Below are positions 9,666 through 20,592 of a stretch of DNA of 64,000 nt, one piece after another. Positions within the stretch are counted from its first letter, which is position 1, and each line of letters starts with the position of its first letter. A model generated the notes under the pieces. That model was not told the origin of the DNA and searched no databases. It worked only from the letters and a program-made list of their open reading frames with translations. This DNA is from Scylla paramamosain (Eukaryota > Arthropoda > Malacostraca > Decapoda > Portunidae), in NCBI RefSeq assembly GCF_035594125.1, contig NC_087155.1:4396192-4460191 (forward strand), read 5' to 3'. A program made the translations under genes and the position numbers.

Positions 9666-11270
9666 CGGTTTATTCGTCAGGCAGTTAACAAACTGAAAAT
9701 GTACAGAGGAGGTGAGGAAATACTTAACATTTATCCTAAAACTAAGTCTAATCTAGAAGGGAAATACTATTGATTGATGGCTCGCACCATGGTGAGAATC
9801 GTGCTGAGTCTGTACCGGTCCGTGCGTGGCACCTTTAGGGGCGTTATCTTGTTGTGGTGTCTGGTGGCACGGACCGGGCAAGGCACGTCAGGTGGCAGGA
9901 TGTGTCTGAGACGTGGATGATGCAGCAGTCCCTTTGCAAACTCCTCCAGAGCCTCTCGGTGCCTGGTGGATAGTCTGGACAGACTCAGGGTGGTCAGGGC
10001 TTCATCATAGGTGATGTAGGCAGGGCCAAGGATGACCCTGCACGCCCTTTTCTGCACACTCTCCAGCTGTAGCTGTTGAGTGTGTGTGAGGGAGGAGGAC
10101 CATGCTGGGGAGGCGTACATGAGTTTGGGGAGGATGAAGGTGAGGTACACCCCCCTTAACTCGTCTGTCGGCGTCCCCGGCGACCTGAGTCTGTGCAGCA
10201 TGTACAGCCTGTAGGTAGCGGATCTTACGGTGCTGGTGACATGCTTCTTCCAGGTCAGCTGGTCGTCCACCATGACTCCGAGGAGCTTGGCACATCGGAC
10301 CACCTGGAGGGGGTGAGGGCCCACTGTGAGCTGGCGAGGGGGCACTGGTACAGAGGTACAGAAGTGCATCACCACAGTTTTGCTGTGGTTGATGGTCATC
10401 CTGCTCTCCTCTGTCCACATCTGCAGTCGCTCCAGAATTGCCTGCAGTGGCGAGTAGTCCGGGTTCTTGTTGGAAACTGGGACGCCCATGGTGCAGTCGT
10501 CCACATATTTCCAGCGATGGGGGGTGTCAGTAAGGGCGTCGTTAATGAGGAGGAGGAAGCAAAGTGGACCCATCTTGGTCCCCCGGGGGACCCCACATGT
10601 CAGCTGTTGGAAACTAGAGACAGAGTCCTGATAGCGAACAGCCTGACGCCTCCCTGTGAGGAAGTCAGCTAGCCACATTAACAGGTTAGGAGGGAGACCC
10701 AGACTTATTGCCTTGCTGATGACAACAGTGTGATCAACAAGATCAAAAGCTTTTTTGAAGTCCACAAAAGCAACAGCTAGAGAGGTGTTTCGCTTGTCCA
10801 GGTGGCTGTGGATGAATTCAAGGAAGCTGGTCAGGTAATGGGAGGTGGAGGTGGCTTTAATATTTCCAAACTGTCTGATATCCACGGTATTACAAATTTT
10901 GTTGTAGGCCCAGTCATACACAAAATCTTCACAAATAAGGCTAGGGGTGGGGGTGATAGAGACTGACCTGAGGTCATTGAGTGATTGTGGACTGGAAGTT
11001 TTGGGGATGGGGGTGACGTAAGATGTCTTTCAGTCTGCGGGGCAAGAGTGTTGGGAGAGAGAGGCGTTTATTATGGAGCATAGCGGTGTTGCTAGCTCTG
11101 CAGCAAACTCTTCGTAAATTTTTATAGGAAGGTCAGTGGGTGTGGTGGACCTTTGTTTGAATTTGAGTATTCTCTTAAAAATATCCATCGCCTGGACAAT
11201 GGGGGAGGGGAGGGAGCGAGAAGATAGGCAGTAAGCGGAGTGGTGTGGAGGGGAGGAAAGGTCTGCTAAC
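9664..11270 (-). mobile_element. 5'-truncated LINE with YVDD reverse transcriptase, inserted in BEL-1
   Basis: On the minus strand the element covers a pre-RT segment (about 11262-10930), the RT domain, a C-terminal region and a short 3' UTR that runs into (ATT)n. It interrupts the BEL-1 protease: BEL sequence stops near 11270 after 'STLNILG'. There is no endonuclease, which is the usual 5' truncation of LINE copies. The G+C-rich codon use differs sharply from the AT-rich BEL flanks. Confidence 0.85.
9767..11262 (-). pseudogene. LINE reverse transcriptase, YVDD type (5'-truncated)
   Basis: The main open stretch runs from 10921 to 9767 (384 codons). It contains RT block 2 ('AVAFVDFKKAFDLVDHTVV'), block 4 ('CGVPRGTKMGPLCFLLLIN'), the catalytic motif as 'WKYVDDCTMG' and block 6 ('LLGVMVDDQLTWKKHV'). 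Upstream, in another frame (about 11240-11033), lies the typical pre-RT text 'TPTDLPIKIYEEFAAELATP' with 'SQHSCPAD' before a stop. So the copy has at least one stop or frame change, and its 5' part is missing. The YVDD box replaces the YADD of most LINEs; similar F/YVDD boxes occur in some CR1/RTE-type families. I leave the clade open. Confidence 0.82.
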
Positions 11271-11426
11271 TCCCAATATATTGAGAGTGCTTTCCTTGAT
11301 AAATGAAGCATCAGACTGCTCATCCAGCAGGGCATACACAAAAAGTTTATTCTCTTCATTACTATCATGATGTAACCATACAGGAACTATCATGCTGTGC
11401 ATGTCATGTGTCACTGATTCTGTCAC
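11270..11426 (-). pseudogene. BEL-1 aspartic protease fragment
   Basis: The minus strand reads 'IVPVWLHHDSNEENKLFVY' then 'ALLDEQSDASFI', the catalytic D-x-Q-S-D block of BEL/Pao A17-type proteases (family pattern L-L-D-x-G/Q-S). The fragment ends at 'STLNILG', where the LINE begins. It continues on the far side of the insertions at 5188. Confidence 0.8.
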
Positions 11427-11577
11427 TTTGATTTTATTTGCTACTACTGTTGTGAGTTTATCACTTTAAGGCTGATTTGCTTGTTCTGGCACCCTTTGGC
11501 TCTCAATTCTCATCATGTCATCATTATGAAGAGCTGTGGGATGGTATCTCTGACATACTTTACATACTTTCCTTCTT

Positions 11578-11856
11578 CTACAATCTTTTCCCTTGTGACC
11601 CATTTTTTAAACACTCTGTACATAACCATCTTTCTTTAGCAAATGTGTACCTGGCATTATCGTCAAGTTTGGCAAATTCCTTGCAATCATCTAAATCATG
11701 ATGCTTTGTACAATAATGACAGAACCATCTTTTCCTTTCCTGCTCCTTGGAATACTGTTTGTTGGCTTGTATATTTTCTTTACTTTGGAATGAGCACATT
11801 GTTTTTTTCCCAATTGATTTATCCATAAAAGTTCTACTCTCTCTATTCTTTGTCAT
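11578..11856 (-). pseudogene. gag: BEL-1 gag zinc-knuckle segment
   Basis: The reading frame has 'CHYCTKHHDLDDCKEF' followed by 'KERWLCTECLKNGSQGK', the paired CCHC-like knuckles typical of the nucleocapsid end of BEL/Pao Gag, which bind the RNA genome. It lies between the DUF1759-like part and the protease, in the correct order. BEL-2 and BEL-3 have no equivalent. Confidence 0.75.
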
Positions 11857-11907
11857 GGTCTTTGATTCCCTTGGCTTCCATTTGGCTGCTTTTGTTTAAC
11901 TTTTGTT

Positions 11908-12816
11908 TTAATAATTTACTTCCCTATTTACTAAATCCCAGGAAACAAAGGGATTGCTTGCTCCTTTTGCTTCCTTCTGGATAAATTTACATAACATTTC
12001 AAAGGGTTGGTGGTGCTCTTTACTGCTACTAGGAGTGCTGGTGTTACTGTTATTTTTGAGATACTTCATCACTTGCCTTTTCCATTCATGAACTATATTA
12101 TCAGGGAGTTCTGTTAGCACTTTTTCTGCTCCCTAGGATCGTTCAGAAATGACAAATGAGAAGTGTGTTTCATTGAAGCTAGACAGCACTTCAAAAAGTC
12201 TGAGAATGATGTTAAGGCTGGACCATTATGCTGAGAGATTGGTGGCCAATTCATCAACTTTCTTGTGTAAGTATCAGCTATGATACTTTTGTTTCCAAAT
12301 CTCTCCCTAAGAATTTTCTTTGCCTGCCCATAGTCAGCATCAGAGTTAAAGTGCATTAACATTTCAATAGCATCCTTTGCCTCACCAGTTGTATACTTGT
12401 TTAAGTAGGCAAGTCTCTCTCTACTACTAGAAGTTCTAGATTCTACATAGGTTTCTAAGTTTTTCATCCAACTTGGAAACTCCATGGATTCTCCACCAAA
12501 AATGTTAAGTTCTATTGGAGGGAGGCTCCACTTGGGATCAGGTATGTTAATTGCAAAATTTATCCCAGGATGGGAAAAGGTTTGACAATTGTCTCACATT
12601 ATTAGGCATGTTAACATTGTGAGTGTGTCTATGAGAACATGGTACAAAACTTTGAGCTGTGAGGTTGAGATTCACTGCTTGAGGTTCACTAACTATTTGT
12701 CTATCTACTTCATTTGTCATCAATTCATTATCTCTATTGCAGGAGGTGGGGTTCCTGTAGGTCATGAAATGTAACATATTTGTGAGGCATGGCATTGTCA
12801 CTTTGTTGATCTGCAA
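11908..12816 (-). pseudogene. gag: BEL-1 gag DUF1759-like capsid region (frameshifted)
   Basis: The piece from 12485 to 12114 reads 'FPSWMKNLETYVESR', then 'KYTTGEAKDAIEMLMHFNSD', then 'AKKILRERFGNKSIIADTY'. This is the DUF1759 signature of BEL/Pao Gag: an aromatic start, a GEA block, then the 'A-x-x-x-L-x-x-x-F/Y-G' block. A frameshift at about 12114-12120 leads into 'MLTELPDNIVHEWKRQVMKY'. The upstream piece 12816-12547 includes 'NNVRQLSNLFPSWDKFCN'. This whole region is deleted in BEL-2 and BEL-3, making BEL-1 the only witness of the complete gag. Confidence 0.8.
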
Positions 12817-13113
12817 TTGCTTGTGCTTTCATTTCATTTTGTGACTCTATGTATTGTTGAAGATAACTTTACTTCCCTACACTTTCATCATCACCTGGAA
12901 GCATTTTTACTTCTTCAACTAAGCTAAGAGCACTAGCGGGTGCTAAATCTGTCTTTCCTTTTTTTTTTATAACATTGTCTGGTCTCTAGCCAACATAACT
13001 TCTGCCTATGCTAAACTATCACAATATTCCATTTCCTTTTTAAGTCTAGCTTGTTGTTGCTTCTTGCTTTCATTGTTCTGATGAACATGATGTAGTAGAT
13101 GGGACTAGAATGT

Positions 13114-13570
13114 CTAGACCGTTTGCTGGAACAAAATTGATCCTTTATCACTCTTTAACACTTCCCTTTTACATTCTATACTTTCTAATGTTTCCTGGTG
13201 AACTTGATGGCTGTGTTCCAGCTCTTCATTTAGCTCCTCTGACTTTTCTGGCTCTAGCTCCACCAATTTTGTGTACTCCGCATAATACTGATGAAATGCC
13301 TCTACTTCTTCATTTATCATGGGCTCTAATTCAAAGGGGCTAATTACAATGTTTAGTTTTTTCCTAATTTTACTGGTAACACTGCTCCATTCACGCTTAC
13401 AGGACTTTGCTCTTCCTTTGGTTACACTGACTTGATATTACCTTCCTTTGTCGGTCAGCAATCGTCCCCTGACACTAACTTCATTATAAGCTTGACCCTT
13501 GTCCACTTGCTCATCCTCACCTTCCCATCTATGGCATTAATTTCTTCAGTATCAGACATATCTAACAACT
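13114..13570 (-). pseudogene. gag: BEL-1 gag N-terminal region (decayed)
   Basis: The minus strand holds the counterparts of the BEL-3 gag start (MSDTEEINA near 13559) and the acidic helix 'YTKLVELEPEKSEELNEELE' (13320-13114), with several stops between. The acceptor-like 'tctctttcag' and the 'tgtctcagtattgac' leader lie just upstream (about 13575-13605). BEL homology is lost near 13672. Confidence 0.75.
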
Positions 13571-13674
13571 TAATTGTGTCAATACTGAGACACTGAAAGA
13601 GAAATTAAAATTACCATTCTAATATTAGCTAATTGTGGGTAACTTTTGTTCACTTAGGCTACTCAGTTCAGTGT

Positions 13675-14164
13675 TTTGTTTCCCTTGTTACGACTGCAAT
13701 TTCCAGCCCAATTATAAAGCTGCTGCACCTGGACTAGCTCTCCCCAAGTCACATCCTATGTGACTGGGTGCAAGACTTAATAACAACTACAACAAATCCC
13801 ACCACCTGGGCCAGAATTGCCAGCCACGTTTAGAGCAGAAAAAAGCAACCACACATATATGGTCATGGTATAAAACCCCAATAGACAATCACCCACATAA
13901 CAAATCCTCCCCACTGTCCACCAACATGTTATAGCCTCTAGCCTAGAAGTGTCATTGACCACCTCCTGGACAGCAGGGCTGATCAGGGCCTGAGGAGGGA
14001 ATAAATTTCACTACACTGTTAATCACATAAGTCCTCTGCGGCTGAGCAGCCTCAGCAAACATTAGCATTTAACAAAACAAGCTCACTGAAAAGAGATACA
14101 ACTACAGACAAGTGCCCACAAACACACAGGAGGGTAATTCACCTCTCACTGTATAAGAACTTGG

Positions 14165-14201
<37 letters not shown>

Positions 14202-14470
14202 CCCTGATACTTAGTGTGTTACAAATTAACTATACTGTTTGGCAGACCAAATTGGAGACTCCTATGATACTTACTCAAAAGAGGGCCAAGGCATACTGCT
14301 GATACTTACTCATCCCTTTAACGCAACTGACCGGACTAGCTGTATCCCCACCCCAGTCTACGCCAAATAAAACTTTGTGTCTCAATAGTTCCATCTCATG
14401 TAAGCGCTAGATAGTGACTGACTGGAGAAAAGCACGCCAAAAACTCTCCCGCCCTACCGGTACAGAGGGG
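13675..14470 (-). repeat. Dispersed repeat family R, copy A
   Basis: The reverse complement of this segment aligns along most of its length with 39125-39995. Shared phrases include 'gcttacatgaga', 'gatgagt', 'gtgaattac...tcctgtgt', 'gggcacttgtctgtagttgt', 'cagaggactta', 'actagaggctataa' and 'gtgacttggggagagctagtc'. Copy A also contains an (AC)n run. I see no open reading frame and no clear terminal repeats; it could be an LTR, a non-autonomous element or a LINE UTR. The ends are approximate. Confidence 0.65.
14168..14200. repeat. (AC)n microsatellite
   Basis: About 16 CA units lie inside repeat R copy A. Copy B has no such run at the equivalent place, so it probably expanded after dispersal. 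Confidence 0.9.
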
Positions 14471-14803
14471 AGAGGAGAGAACAAGAAAACGGGATGAGGG
14501 GTACGTGGTGATATGCATATACCCAAGTACTCTGCCCTCAGCACCCCGTGCTGTCTTATATGAATAAAACATGTTATTCTGAAAATTCTAATGATTAAAC
14601 TAGGGGACATAGATTAATACTGATTACTTTAATGTCAAGAGCAACTCTTCTAGTAAATACTGGGTGAGACTCAAATTGAATGGACAAGAGGAAGTAAGGA
14701 AATTTATGAGGGGAATATGTGTAACTGCGTGGATAGATATTATACTAGGAGCTTCAGGCTCGATAGGCTATGTGGCAGAGATGAGTCCAAGTCTCATCAC
14801 CAG

Positions 14804-14805
<2 letters not shown>
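14471..14805. other. Unassigned stretch
   Basis: Between repeat R copy A and the (TC)n run I recognise nothing. There is a mixed-composition sequence with short open stretches but no family motif or boundary repeats. Confidence 0.5.

Positions 14806-14850
<45 letters not shown>
14806..14850. repeat. (TC)n microsatellite
   Basis: A pure TC dinucleotide run of about 45 bp, 70-80 bp before the satellite resumes. Confidence 0.92.
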
Positions 14851-14851
<1 letters not shown>

Positions 14852-14924
14852 TCATTCTTCTCCCTCACATCATTACCATTTGTTTTCTTCTTCCCTTTAA
14901 ATCGCCTTATTTTGCTACACAGAA

Positions 14925-15043
14925 CACCACATATAGGGTACTTTGCATGTATTTTGACGTTTTGTTACGTAACACGCTCAAAATATGCAAAATACACGTT
15001 TTAGATTTTTTATTTTTTTTTTTTAGAGAGTGTCTTCATGCGT

Positions 15044-15074
<31 letters not shown>

Positions 15075-15523
15075 TATTTTATTTTTTGTAAAAAAAATTA
15101 AAAGATACGTTTTTTGTAATGTTATTTTGTTTTCCCACATAGGGCGTATTCCATGCTTTTTAACGTCTTGGTGCATGAAATGTTCAAAACAACTCAAAAG
15201 ATAAGTTTCTGGTAATGTCATTTCGTTTTCCTATATATGGTGGTTTGCATGCATTTATTTTTTTGTACATAAGCTCAAAAAAATTAAAAGATACGTTTTT
15301 TGTAATGTTATTTTGTTTTCCCAAATAGGGTGCATTCCATGCTTTTTAACGTCTTGGTGTATGAAATGCTCAAAACAACTCAAAAGATAAGTTTCTGGTA
15401 ATGTCATTTCGTTTTCCTATATATGGTGGTTTGCATGCATTTTTGCGTTTTGGTACCTAACAAGATTTAAAACACTAAATATACACGTTTCAGGTAATGT
15501 TCCGTTTCTTCATATAGGCTACA
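14925..15523. repeat. ~96-bp satellite array, segment 1
   Basis: The consensus unit contains, in order, 'ttgcatgcattttggcg', 'ttttggtacctaaca', 'cactcaaaatacacg', 'tttttggtaatgtt' and 'tctgtttctccatatagggt'. The unit is about 96 bp, AT-rich, and carries internal GCATGC and GGTACC palindromes. This segment also has a (TTTA)n expansion (15040-15085). Two neighbouring units (about 15095-15235 and 15285-15425) share unusual phrases ('cataaattaaaagatacg', 'gtttctggtaatgtc'), which suggests local duplication of a two-unit block. It is cut by the Rex1-like LINE. Confidence 0.82.
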
Positions 15524-16738
15524 GTTCTTAAGTAAGTAAGTAAGTAAGTAAGTAAGCTTTATTGTCACATTGAATTACATACAACATGAAAATCTTCTTG
15601 GCTTGCTCAGTAGCTCATCCACATAATATAATATAATATACTAAAAATAATACATCATTAAAAATACACACTCACACACATAAAACAAAAATTAGCGGGA
15701 AGCAAAGGAATTGAAGAGAACTATACTCTTAGGAATAAAGGTATTTTTAAATCTAGTAGTTTGCAGCTTTGGGAGGGCAAGTCTTTTACCAGATCTCAGG
15801 AACTTGTATTGGCAGTGCAGTGGATGCTGGACATCATTCATAACTTTATTTAGTTATTTTATCACCATCATAATATATATATCATCTAGGGAATCAGTTC
15901 TAGCTTTAAGTTTACCAGCGTTCTTTACAATTCTTTTGAGTTTATTTCTATCTTTACATGTTAAGGATCCATACCATACTGTAATAGCAAAGCTCAAAAT
16001 GGATTCAATTACTGATTTATAAAATAGTGATAATATTGATTGATCTATATGGATGTTTTTCAATATTCTTAGAAAATGAATTCTCTGTTTACATTTTTTG
16101 TATAATTTAGTTGTATTTGAAGATCCTGTTAATTTGTCATCAATTATTACGCCAAGATATTTATATTCATGTACTCTTTCAACTTGCTCATTGGCTATGA
16201 CTAGTGGATCTGGAATTGTGTTAATTGTACGGAAATCAATTATCATTTCTTTTGTTTTCTTTACATTTAGATTTAAAAAGTTATTATTGCACCATGTAAC
16301 AAAGTCTTCAACTTGCTTCAGGAACTCTCGTGAATCATCATTACTGATTTTTCCCACTATTGCCGTGTCATCTGCATATTTAATTATAGAACAACTTTTA
16401 TATTTACTTCTGCAGTCATTTGTGTACAATACAAAAAGTAGTGGAGCCAGAACACAACCCTGGGGTGCCCCTGTATTTGTTATAGCAATGTCTGATTTAA
16501 CATTTTTAAGTTTTGTATATTGTGAACGCATTGTTAGGTAACTATGTATCCATTTGATGAGTTTTCTATTTACATTTAATGCTAGTAACTTTTGTAACAA
16601 TATGTGGGGTTGGATGGTGTTAAAAGCGCTACTAAAATCTATAAAAAGAATGCGAACCTGTGTATTTCGATTCTCTAAGTGTTCATGGATAGGGTGAAGT
16701 AACGTTAATATAGCATCTTGAACACATCTTGAACACAT
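15524..16738 (-). mobile_element. Rex1-like LINE, 5'-truncated, with (TTAC)n tail
   Basis: On the minus strand it runs from about 16738 to 15524: an RT coding region, a short 3' UTR, a polyadenylation-type 'caataaagc' and a terminal (TTAC)n run (15530-15556 on the plus strand as AAGT units). An 'AATAAAGC(TTAC)n' end is of the kind seen in Rex1/Babar elements. It lies inside the satellite, which continues on both sides. The 5' edge shows a short duplicated 'ttgaacacatc'. Confidence 0.8.
15680..16738 (-). pseudogene. Rex1-like LINE reverse transcriptase
   Basis: The frame is open from 16738 to about 15860 with RT blocks 'ILFIDFSSAFNTIQPHILL', 'GAPQGCVLAPLLFVLYTND', the catalytic 'SIIKYADDTAIVG', 'WCNNNFLNLNVKKTKEMII' and 'YKYLGVIIDDKL', followed by the thumb ('FLRILKNIHIDQSIL'). 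After about 15860 the C-terminal part ('HPLHCQYKFLRSGKRLALP', ending 'VLFNSFASR') is in another frame, so a frameshift separates it. The N-terminal endonuclease is missing. The Rex1 assignment rests on the KYLGV/FLR/FY block style and the tail. Confidence 0.82.
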
Positions 16739-18360
16739 CTTTGCATGCACTTTGGCGTTTTGCTACCTAACAAGATGAAAAACACTCAAAATACATATTT
16801 TTTTTTGGTAATAAAGTCCTGTTTCTCCATATAGAGTGCTATTCACACATTTTGGCGTTTTGGTATCTAAAACGATCAGTAAACACTGAAAAGACACGTT
16901 TTTGGTCATGTTCTTCTGTTTCCTCATATATGGTGTTTTACATGCATTTTGGTGGTTTGGTACCTAACAAAGTGAGAAACACTCAAAATACACGTTTTTG
17001 TTAATGCTATTCTGTTTCTCCATAAAGAGTACTACTCACGCGTTTTAGCGTTTGGTACCTAAAAAAAAAAAAAAAAAAAACATATGTTAATATCGTTTCG
17101 TTTCGCCATATAGAGTATTTTGCATGCATTTGGCTTTTTCGTACCTAACACGCCCAAAACACACATAAATACAAGTTTTTGGTAAAGTTATTCAGTTTCT
17201 CTACACAGGGTGGTTTGCACGCGTTTTGATGAGTAAGAAACTCAAGTAAAAAAGACACGTTTTTGTTAATGTTATTTTGTTTTTCCTTATAAGGTGCTTT
17301 CCATGCTTTTTAGCGTATTCATGCATAAAATTATCAAAAACATTCAAAAGACAAGTTTCTCGTAATGTCGTTTCGTTTGCCTATATAGGGTGGTTTGCAT
17401 GCATTTTTCGCGTTTTGGTACCTAACAAGCTTAAAACACTAGTAATTTATAGTACATTTATAATACAATTATAATCTATAATACAATTTATAATACAATT
17501 CCATGCATTTTGGCGTTTTGGTACCTAACACGGTCAAAACACTCAAAATTCACGTCTTTGGTAATAATGTTGTTTTTCCATTAAAGGTGGTTTGCATGCA
17601 TTTTAGCATTTTGGTAAATGAGAAGCTCAAAAACACTTAAAAGACGTTTTTGTTAATGTTTTTTTTTTTTTTTTCGCATATAGGGCGCTTTCCATGTCTT
17701 TTAGCATCTTGGAGCATGAAACGCTGATAAACACTAAAAAGACACGTTTCTGATAATGTCGTTTCTTTTCACTATATAGGATGGTTTGCGTTCATTTTGG
17801 TGTTTTGGTACCTAACAAGCTTAAAAACAGTTATAATATGCGTTTTTACTAATGTTACGCTTCTTTACATATGGTGCTTTGCATGCAATTCAGCATTTTG
17901 GTATCTGTTTAACAAGTTGAAAACATTCAAAATACACGTTTTTGGTAACAATGCACTGATTTTCTATATATAGTGTTATGCACATATCGTAGTGTTTTGG
18001 TGCTTAACACACTCAAAAACACTCATAATGCATGTTTCTAGTAATATCGTTTTGTTTCTTCATATAGGATGCTTTGCAAATTGTACGCTGATATTGTGGT
18101 TCTTTTGGTGCCTAATAAGTTCAAAAATACAAAAAAAAAAAGACGTTTTTGTTCATGTTATTCTGTTTCTTCATATAGGGTGTTTTGCATGTGTTTTTGC
18201 GTTTTGGTATCTAACAAGATGAAAACACTCAAAATACGTTTTTTTTTTTTTTTTTTTTTTGTAAAATTCTGTTTTTCCATATAGAGTACTAATTACGCAT
18301 TTTAGTGTTTTGCTACCAAAGAAGCTCAAAAACACTCATAATACACGTTTCTGGTAATAT
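16739..18360. repeat. ~96-bp satellite array, segment 2
   Basis: About 16-17 diverged units follow in direct orientation. Each repeats the 'gcatgcattttggcgttttg' and 'ggtacctaaca' core; variants differ mainly in 'aaaatacacg' versus 'aaaagacacg' and in poly(T)/poly(A) length (17060-17081, 18239-18260). A small local expansion of 'tataatacaatt' occurs at 17450-17500. Unit-to-unit divergence looks high, so the array is old. No coding content. Confidence 0.85.
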
Positions 18361-18630
18361 TGATTGATGGATTGATTTAATTTATGACGCCGCAACATCG
18401 CGGTCATATGGCGCCGCTACAAATCTTTAAAAGCGACAAAGATTGCTGTTGTTAAAATATTGGTATTAAAAACAAATTTATAGGTATGTTTAAAATGTTA
18501 AAAAGACCACTGTAAAAGAAAACATAAAAGGAAATGGAAAAAGCCATATCAAAATTAAAGGGTTGGTATAATGATGTTTTAGTTAATTTAATTTAATTTA
18601 ATTTAATTCAATTTAATTTTAAGTGAGGGG

Positions 18631-18850
18631 GTACTGACACCACTGACCCAGACCAAACACTGTGTCTGGTGTTGTTCGTTCTGTACCCAAGACATTGGCC
18701 CCACTAACCAAGATATCTAACGTTGTTCGTTACGTGCCCAAGACACTGACCCCACTGACCCAGATATCTGGTATTTTTCATTATGTGCCCAAGACACTGA
18801 CCCCACTGACCCAGGCCCCAAATCCCAGCATTGTTCGTTACATGTCTTAC
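18631..18850. repeat. 51-bp tandem repeat in LINE 3' region
   Basis: About four diverged units of 51 bp share 'cccaagacactgacccca' and 'cagatatct'. On the plus strand they keep an open frame that would read 'VPKTLTPLTQ' repeatedly. That frame follows from the period being a multiple of three and is not evidence of a gene. Confidence 0.8.
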
Positions 18851-19058
18851 TCACCTCCATGATCTCCCAGTGCAAAAATAAGGTTCTGCCCAATATAATT
18901 TTTCTTATAAAACAAATAGAAAAACACTTAAAAGGTAATCTATAATTTGTTTAAAACACCAGCCTTCTCCACAAACATAAAGACCTCATGTTCCGGGGAG
19001 AGAGATGTATCAGCAACATCTGGAAGATCCCATCCTCATTGCGGCAGTGGAAAAGATA

Positions 19059-19936
19059 TCACTCCCGCAGCTTCACTAGACTGGGACACTCCACTACAAA
19101 GTGTCGCACTGTGAGGGGAACTAAGCAGTCATCACAGAATGGTTGGGTTTCCTGGGACATGAGGTAACCATGAGTGAGATGTGTGTGACCCGTCCGGAGA
19201 TGGGCCAGTGCAGTCTCTGAGTGGTGCCCCTGCACATGGACGTACGTCCATGGGCGGAAAATTAAAGAAGTTATCTCATCCATCTTAGTGGTGGCAACCA
19301 CATCTTCCCACCTGCCCTACCAACTGGCAAGAACTGCCATCCTAATACTGGAGAATAAATCATGAAAGGGAATAGAGGTAGAAAGAGTAACCCAAGTTGG
19401 TGCCTCTTTGGCCAGCCTATCAGCCTTCTCATTCCAATGAACTCCCACATGTGCGGATACCCAAAAAATTGTCATGTGGTATCCTCTGCACTGAAGCAGG
19501 TGAATCCACTCTAAAACATAAAATTAGAGAAGAGAGAAAGGAAGTAAAATGCTCCAGGGCAGACAACGCACTACAGGAGTCACTAAAAATAGTAAAACTT
19601 GAAACCAGTAAGGTGAAAATTATTTTTAGGGCAAGAATAATAGCAAATAACTCTGCTGTAAACACAGAGGCAACTCTTGGGAGGCTACCGCCTCGACAAA
19701 AAGGAAGGGAATATAACACTATATCCCATTCCTGCATCAGACTCTGAACCATTTTTGTAGACAGGGATGGAACCAGAGTATGTTGAAGAGTGCTCCAAAA
19801 ATAAAACACGAGACTTGTACTGTAGTAACGAGTTTTTGTTATCAGCAACAGGAGGACAGATCGATACCCACAAAAATTGCCAGTACCCAGCCCTTGGAAG
19901 GTGATGGGGGGCAAATGGAGATGGAAGGTATATCAA
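19059..19936 (-). pseudogene. I/R1-like LINE RNase H and C-terminal region
   Basis: The frame 19914-19429 holds RNase H signatures: 'SVFTAELFAIILALKI' (the E of the second catalytic block) and 'FTIFSDSCSALSALE' (the D-S block). The frame 19301-19059 carries 'HLRTGHTHLTHGYLM' and 'CDDCLVPLTVRHFVVECP', the C-terminal zinc-binding-like region that follows RNase H in these LINEs. The pieces are in different frames. Confidence 0.8.
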
Positions 19937-20592
19937 ACTCAGTCATGGTAGACCTGACCCGATATCCAAAAGACTTAGGAAAACTAGAGCAAACATCATA
20001 TAAGGAGAACGTGCATCATGAGAAACTGTTGTACAAGTGACAGGCTCAAGAAGGCGGTGGATTTGATACCAACACCTCATTACTAGAGACTGATGGCATA
20101 GGTCCAATGGCAAGACAGCAACATCCACCAGTAAGCTAAGGGTTGAGGATGAGCGGAACACACTAGTTGCCAGGCAAATACCAGCGTGGTGCACTGAATC
20201 CAACACACGGAACCGAGCCTCAGTAGCAGACAAATAGATTTCACAACTGTTCTCTGATTTAGAAAAAAAATAAGAGTTCAGTGCAAGGCTAGGAGGGTCT
20301 GTCTGTCAGTGACTCAAGAAGTATGAAACAAGACTCTTAGAAATGACAGCACCTTTATACATGCTACCTTAATATAACAAAGGTGGGGTACCCATGTCAG
20401 GCGACTGTCAAATATAAATCCCAGGAAACGAGTTTTTCCACACAAGAGATTCTTCTATCATACAGATATAAGTCTGGGTCAGGGTGAACACCACGAAAGT
20501 GACAAAAATGCATGACCACAGTGTTTAAAGCCGAGAATCGAAATCTGATAAAAAATTACGAGATAAGAACTATTGTGTATAAAAACAGGGAG

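Larger units (their letters stand above)
71..13672 (-). mobile_element. BEL-1: BEL/Pao LTR retrotransposon, 5'-truncated and interrupted
   Basis: Read on the minus strand from about 13672 down to 71 the order is gag N-terminus, gag DUF1759-like region, zinc knuckles, A17-type protease, RT, RNase H, integrase and 3' LTR, the standard BEL/Pao order. Three foreign blocks interrupt it: a LINE (9598-11270), BEL-2 (5189-9597) and a hAT derivative (4291-5049). When these are skipped, the BEL sequence continues without obvious loss at each joint. The 5' LTR and leader are missing: homology to BEL-3 ends near 13672, where an unrelated dispersed repeat starts. The reading frames carry stops and frameshifts, so this copy is dead. 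It is the only one of the three related copies that keeps the capsid-like gag and protease part. Confidence 0.85.

Noticed and set aside
14925..18360. CRISPR-like array, because of regular repeats
   Set aside because: The whole ~96-bp unit repeats with gradual divergence. There is no split into constant repeats and unique spacers, and the context is eukaryotic.
18662..18862. 66-codon repeat protein with VPKTLTPLTQ units
   Set aside because: The 51-bp tandem repeat is a multiple of three, so an open repeated frame is expected; it lies in the LINE 3' region.
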